NCBI RefSeq assembly: GCF_014203355.1
Contig: NZ_JACHIR010000001.1
Location: forward strand, 1,178,001-1,242,000
Length of the DNA stretch: 64,000 nucleotides
From: Kutzneria kofuensis
GTDB lineage: Bacteria > Actinomycetota > Actinomycetes > Mycobacteriales > Pseudonocardiaceae
Reading direction: 5' to 3'
Positions 60,340-64,000 of this stretch are shown here, in pieces. Each line of letters begins with the position of its first letter. Within the stretch, counting starts at the first letter, position 1. The notes below the pieces were generated by a model. The model was not told the origin of the DNA. It ran no database searches and saw nothing but the letters and a program-made list of their open reading frames with translations. The translations under genes were made by a program, and so were the position numbers.

Positions 60340-60480
60340 GTCGGCGCCATCACAGGTCGGCCTCAGCAACTGTTCGCCCCGACGCGGCGCGGCCCCGGTG
60401 CGGTCGATGACCGTTGTAGTGCTGGACGTACTCGGCGAGCACGGTGTCCAGATGTTCGGCGTGGTCGGCGCCCTCATCGC
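60340..60480 (-). pseudogene. C-terminal relic of a DDE integrase
   Basis: Reading leftward: HAEHLDTVLAEYVQHYNGHR PHRGR. This matches the final catalytic Glu region and C-terminus of the common actinomycete integrase (HLRxVLAEYVxHYNxHRPHR). Everything before it is missing. Confidence 0.6.
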
Positions 60481-60688
60481 GATCCCCGTCGCCGCGGCGG
60501 CCTTGTCGCTGGCCGAGGAGGTTCTCTACCCGCGCCTCGACCGCGCGTGACCGGAACCGGTCGATATCACCCGCGGAGGTGTAGTGTTGCCGGTACCGGG
60601 AGCATCTCGCGTGTGGGCAGTCAGGCCGACGCCGTCCCCGGGGAACTCCCATGTCGGTCGTGACGCGGCCGGGGACAAGGAGACCGAC

Positions 60689-60990
60689 ATGAGGTCGGGT
60701 CCGTTCGTCCGCCAGATCCAGCACCAGATCAACATCGGGCCGGTGAAGTCCGATTCGGTCGACGGCGGTTGGTGGCCGAGGTCGCGCGAGTTGGCGGCGG
60801 AACCGCCGTCGTCGACCAAGCCCCTTGGCGTCCGGTCCAGCTGGATCCGGGCCACTGGGCTGCGTTCGCGGTGAAGGTCAGGGCAGCCGGCCCGCCTCCC
60901 GTGCCGCGCTGTGTCCGATGTCCCGGCAGGCTCCGCGCGCACAGGAAAACGCTGCCGGAGCGACGCGATCGCGACGGTCCGAGGGCGACG
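60689..60990 (+). pseudogene. Probable DUF5994-family gene, frameshifted
   Basis: The ATG at 60689 has a good RBS (AAGGAG). The frame gives SVDGGWWPRSRELAAE, the usual DUF5994 signature, then meets an early stop at 60874. Another frame continues with WRPVQLDPGHWAAFAVKV. The protein would be 61 residues as it stands. Similarity is based on a short motif only. Confidence 0.4.
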
Positions 60991-60992
60991 GC

Positions 60993-61232
60993 ATGGTGAC
61001 CGGGGCTGTCCACTTCAGACTGTTGCCGTGTCTGGGCGGCGAAAGCCGGAGGCAGGTTCTGACGGGATCCGCGAACACGACACCCGACACGAATTCCGCC
61101 GCGGTCGTCTGCCCTGTGTGCCCGCATCCGGCCGAGACGCACGACGAGATCGGCGCGAGGTACTGCGCCGCGACGGCCGCCGGCAAGTTCGACCGCGGAT
61201 GTGTCTGTGTCACGGGCACATCAGCCCGGTAG
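60993..61232 (+). CDS. RGCVC-family small Cys-rich protein
   Basis: The protein is 79 residues, ATG at 60993 after GAGGG. The family core is plain: VVCPVCPHPAETHDEIGARY, CAATAAGKFDRGCVC. The Cys pattern (CPVC, YC, RGCVC) suggests metal binding. It is widespread in actinomycetes, with unknown role. It ends 7 bp before the GCS2 ligase start, so both are probably in one operon. Confidence 0.8.
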   Translation: MVTGAVHFRLLPCLGGESRRQVLTGSANTTPDTNSAAVVCPVCPHPAETHDEIGARYCAATAAGKFDRGCVCVTGTSAR

Positions 61233-61239
61233 GCCGGCC

Positions 61240-62385
61240 GTGGCGCCGGCCGCCGAAACGTGGTGCACGATTGGCGTCGAGGAGGAGTTCCTCCTGGTGG
61301 ACGCCGTGTCCGGAGGTGCCGTACTCGGCGCGCCCGACATGCTGCGGCTGATCGAGGACGAGCCGGCCATCACTCAGGAGTTCATGCGGTACCAGATCGA
61401 GACGGCCACCCCGGTCTGTGCCGGACTCGGCGAGGTCCGTGCGGAACTGGGCCGGCTGCGTGGCCTGCTCGCGGGCGCGGCCGACCGCGTCGATTGCGTG
61501 CTCGTGGCCGCCGGCGTGCTGCCGTTCGACGCCCCGCCCGCACTGGCCGCGGTCACCGACGAGCCGCGCTATCGGGAAATCGTCAATCGGTTCCCGGCAC
61601 TGCTGTCCTCCGCCGGGACGTGTGGGTGTCACGTGCACATCGGCGTGCCGTCACGCGAGCTCGGCGTGCAGGTGCTGTCGCGGCTTCGACCGTGGCTGCC
61701 GCAGCTACTCGCGATCAGCGCCAACTCGCCGTTCGCGCTCGGACAGGACACCGGCTGGGACAGTTGGCGGCACCCGATGTGGTCGCGGTGGCCAACCGCA
61801 CGCCCGCCGGAGATCTGGGCCGACGCCGGCCAGTACGACGCTGCCGTGCGCAGTCTCGTCGACAGTGGCGCCGCCATGGATCCGCGCGGTGTGTACTGGC
61901 ACGCCCGACTGTCGCCGCGGTATCCGACGGTGGAGGTGAGGATCGCGGACGTCTGCCTCTCGGCGGACGATGCGGTGCTGCTGGCCGGACTGGTGCGGGC
62001 GTTGGTGGCGACCGCGGTCGCGGAGTTCCGCGAAGGCCGGCCGGCGCCGGCCGTGCCCACAGTCACGATCGCGGACGCGCTGTCCGCCGCCGCCCGGCAC
62101 GGCCTCGGCGGACCCGGCATCGACGTCCGCTCCGGCGAGGTCAAGCCGCAGCAACAATTGTTCCTGGATCTGCTCGACCATGTGCGGCCCGGACTGGACA
62201 TCACCGGTGACACGGACGAGGTCGAACGGCTCGCCGCCGGCGTCGTGCTCGGCGGCACCGGGGCCGACCGGCAGCGGGAGTTACGCACCGCCTCGGCCAC
62301 GACGGGTGAGTTCGTCGTGGCCCTCGCCGACACGACCGCGGAGAGCCGAGCAGCGCAGCTCACTGTCGACGGCCACGGCTGGTGA
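61240..62385 (+). CDS. GCS2-family carboxylate-amine ligase (YbdK-like)
   Basis: The protein is 381 residues from the GTG at 61240. Family motifs are IGVEEEFLLVDAVSGGAVLG, SSAGTCGCHVHIGVPSRELG, LLAISANSPFALGQDTGWDS and YPTVEVRIADVCLSADDAVL. Relatives ligate glutamate with cysteine or other amines using ATP. The true substrate is unknown. Its neighbour is the RGCVC gene upstream. Confidence 0.9.
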   Translation: MAPAAETWCTIGVEEEFLLVDAVSGGAVLGAPDMLRLIEDEPAITQEFMRYQIETATPVCAGLGEVRAELGRLRGLLAGAADRVDCVLVAAGVLPFDAPPALAAVTDEPRYREIVNRFPALLSSAGTCGCHVHIGVPSRELGVQVLSRLRPWLPQLLAISANSPFALGQDTGWDSWRHPMWSRWPTARPPEIWADAGQYDAAVRSLVDSGAAMDPRGVYWHARLSPRYPTVEVRIADVCLSADDAVLLAGLVRALVATAVAEFREGRPAPAVPTVTIADALSAAARHGLGGPGIDVRSGEVKPQQQLFLDLLDHVRPGLDITGDTDEVERLAAGVVLGGTGADRQRELRTASATTGEFVVALADTTAESRAAQLTVDGHGW

Positions 62386-62893
62386 TTCCGGTCGGGGCCG
62401 CTGTGCCGAACGGTCGCGCGTGCGGCACAGCCTGCGGGCTACGCGGTCGTCTTCCCCGGCATTCGAGCGGTTCGTTGACGGACACGACCGTGCCGTCCAG
62501 ATCGGCGACATCGGACAGCCGCGGCAGCGACCGGAGCGGGCAACGGGTTTCCGGTGACCAGATGAACGAAATCGCTTTTACCGCACCATCTTTCCCCGTC
62601 AGACGCCCAACGGTGGGCGGACCGGACCGCGGCCGGGGAATCCACAGTGGATGGACGGGCCGGCACGGGCGTGGCGATCGGATCCGCCGGTGAGACACTC
62701 GAACCAGTTGCCCGGAGAGTCCGCGGCAGAGGTGATGGCGAGCGACGGCACCCGACGTGAACGTAACCCACGACGTCGGCGACCCCTGGAGTCATGTCCC
62801 GCCGCCGCGGCCGGAACTTTTCCGGATCGCGGGGCGTTGTGCGGAGGACGGTACGCGCCCGTGTCGGCCGTCCCGCTCGAGCATCGGAAACAC
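62386..62893. other. Intergenic region upstream of the desaturase
   Basis: About 508 bases. Open frames on both strands show no recognisable protein. It should carry the desaturase promoter. Confidence 0.35.
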
Positions 62894-63928
62894 ATGACGT
62901 CGATCGACCGAGGACCGGCCGCCACACGACACGGCACCGATTTCGCGGAGCTGTCCCGTGTGATCAGGCAACACGGCCTGCTCGACCGCCGGCGCCGCAG
63001 CTATTTCGTGAAGTTCGCGGTCAACGCGGCACTGCTGGCCGCGGGCTGGGCGGCGTTCGCCGTGCTAGGCTCCTCGTGGTGGCAGATCGCGACCGCGGCC
63101 TTCCTGGCTCTGGTGCACACCCAGCTCGCCTTCATCGGTCACGATGCCGGCCACAAGCAGATCTTCATCAGCAAGCGGGCCAACGACGTCATCGGCCACC
63201 TGCACGCCAGCCTGATCGGCATGAGCTACGGCTGGTGGCTGGGCAAGCACAATCGCCATCACGCCAATCCCAACCACGAGGACGAGGACCCGGACATCCA
63301 GATCTCGGTGCTGGCCTTCACCGGCGAGCAGGCCGCCGCCAAGCGCGGCGTCGTCCGCTGGCTGACCAGGTACCAGGCCGTACTGTTCTTCCCGCTGCTG
63401 ACGTTGGAGGGGCTGGGCCTGCATCTGGCGGGCGTCAAGGCCGTGTGGCGGCGTCAGGTGAGGGCGTTCTGGCTGGAGGGGGCGCTGCTCGTGGCGCATG
63501 CCGCCGGCTACCTGGCGGCGGTGTTCTGGGTGCTGCCCCCGCTGCACGCGCTGGTGTTCATCGCGGTTCACCAGGGCCTGTGGGGTGTCTACATGGGATG
63601 CTCCTTCGCTCCCAACCACAAGGGCATGCCCACCGTGCCGGCCGGGCAACGGCTGGACTTCCTGCGCAAGCAGGTCCTGACCTCCCGCAACGTGCGCGGC
63701 GGCCGCGTCGTCGACTTCCTGCTGGGCGGCCTGAACTACCAGATCGAGCACCACCTGTTCCCCAACATGCCGAGGGCGAACCTGCGCCACGCCCAACCCC
63801 TCGTACAGCAGTTCTGTGTGCGCAACGGCATTGCGTACAGCCAGACCAGCGCCCTCGGTTCCTATCGACAGGTGCTGAGCCACCTGCACGCCATCGGCGC
63901 GCCACTGCGCCGGACGAAAGGCAAATGA
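62894..63928 (+). CDS. Membrane fatty-acid desaturase
   Basis: The protein is 344 residues from the ATG at 62894; the ribosome-binding site is weak, and an upstream in-frame GTG is possible. The three His boxes are FIGHDAGHKQIF, KHNRHHANPNH and NYQIEHHLFPNMPR. Four membrane segments lie between them. It is of the front-end/delta type (QxxHH in the third box). It inserts a double bond in membrane-lipid acyl chains using a diiron centre and ferredoxin or cytochrome electrons. It overlaps the next gene by four bases. Confidence 0.93.
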   Translation: MTSIDRGPAATRHGTDFAELSRVIRQHGLLDRRRRSYFVKFAVNAALLAAGWAAFAVLGSSWWQIATAAFLALVHTQLAFIGHDAGHKQIFISKRANDVIGHLHASLIGMSYGWWLGKHNRHHANPNHEDEDPDIQISVLAFTGEQAAAKRGVVRWLTRYQAVLFFPLLTLEGLGLHLAGVKAVWRRQVRAFWLEGALLVAHAAGYLAAVFWVLPPLHALVFIAVHQGLWGVYMGCSFAPNHKGMPTVPAGQRLDFLRKQVLTSRNVRGGRVVDFLLGGLNYQIEHHLFPNMPRANLRHAQPLVQQFCVRNGIAYSQTSALGSYRQVLSHLHAIGAPLRRTKGK

Positions 63929-64000
63929 TCATCACTCAGACGATCACAGCCGTGCCGACAGTGGACGGCCGCACGCCCGTGCACACCGTCCGGTTCAGCC
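63925..64000 (+). CDS. Start of an unidentified gene co-transcribed with the desaturase (partial)
   Basis: The ATG at 63925 overlaps the desaturase stop as ATGA. Only 25 residues are visible (MIITQTITAVPTVDGRTPVH...). An electron-transfer partner would be a natural neighbour, but nothing visible proves it. Confidence 0.5.
   Translation, partial: MIITQTITAVPTVDGRTPVHTVRFS

Noticed and set aside
60300-60724. Open frame around 60350-60724 as a gene
   Set aside because: Only a short integrase C-terminus is recognisable; the rest is antisense of the DUF5994-like remnant.

Overview
This is high-GC actinomycete DNA. SsgB, a SigK/RskA-type pair, three GAF-ANTAR regulators, an RGCVC protein, frequent GTG starts and short overlapping operons point to a filamentous actinomycete, most likely Pseudonocardiales. 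That placement is an inference; no rRNA or other taxonomic marker lies in the window.

Layout. Positions 1-15.1 kb are carbohydrate and housekeeping functions: the end of a P-type ATPase operon, a secreted GH5 cellulase, a ureohydrolase-like protein, an XRE/MmyB regulator divergent from a quinone reductase, a GH68 fructosyl-enzyme co-transcribed with a sugar ABC importer under a divergent LacI regulator with a clear operator, a secreted GH30 whose catalytic domain is split by a ricin-type lectin, and a secreted GH44-CBM2. Positions 15.4-20.3 kb are a mobile-element graveyard: integrase remnants, a three-repeat CRISPR remnant, an IS5-family element sitting exactly at the edge of an IS701-family element, an ISL3 relic, and broken host genes.

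Positions 20.5-40.4 kb hold a complete chloramphenicol-type biosynthetic cluster: StrR-like activator (cmlR), covalent-FAD halogenase (cmlS), adenylating ligase (cmlK), SDR (cmlJ), a free carrier protein, diiron N-oxygenase (cmlI), condensation-like acyltransferase, A-T-R NRPS (cmlP), diiron beta-hydroxylase (cmlA), ADC synthase (cmlB), a fused prephenate dehydrogenase-chorismate mutase (cmlC-cmlD), DAHP synthase (cmlE), efflux pump (cmlF) and antiporter (cmlN). The shikimate genes make p-aminophenylalanine. CmlP/CmlA load and hydroxylate it, the R domain and a reductase release it, the acyltransferase and halogenase arm add dichloroacetate, and CmlI oxidises the amine to nitro. A StrR-type inverted repeat lies in the divergent promoter region between the carrier-protein and cmlI operons.

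Positions 40.5-43.2 kb are a second mobile zone. Here an IS110-family element has inserted into an integrase relic. Its boundaries can be read to the base, and a candidate bridge RNA with target and donor guides matching the flanks is visible. Positions 43.6-48.1 kb carry two tandem NB-ARC/TPR regulators, the second without a LuxR HTH. Positions 48.1-54.5 kb mix relics with a tRNA cluster (Val, Cys, Gly), ssgB, sigK-rskA and another tRNA-Val. Positions 54.6-64 kb hold a phosphotransferase, three GAF-ANTAR regulators, and a 1-kb non-coding stretch with three ~169-bp tandem units that fold into two hairpins each, with compensating stem changes. That stretch ends in a strong hairpin just before a MerR gene. 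They are followed by RGCVC, a GCS2 ligase and a fatty-acid desaturase.
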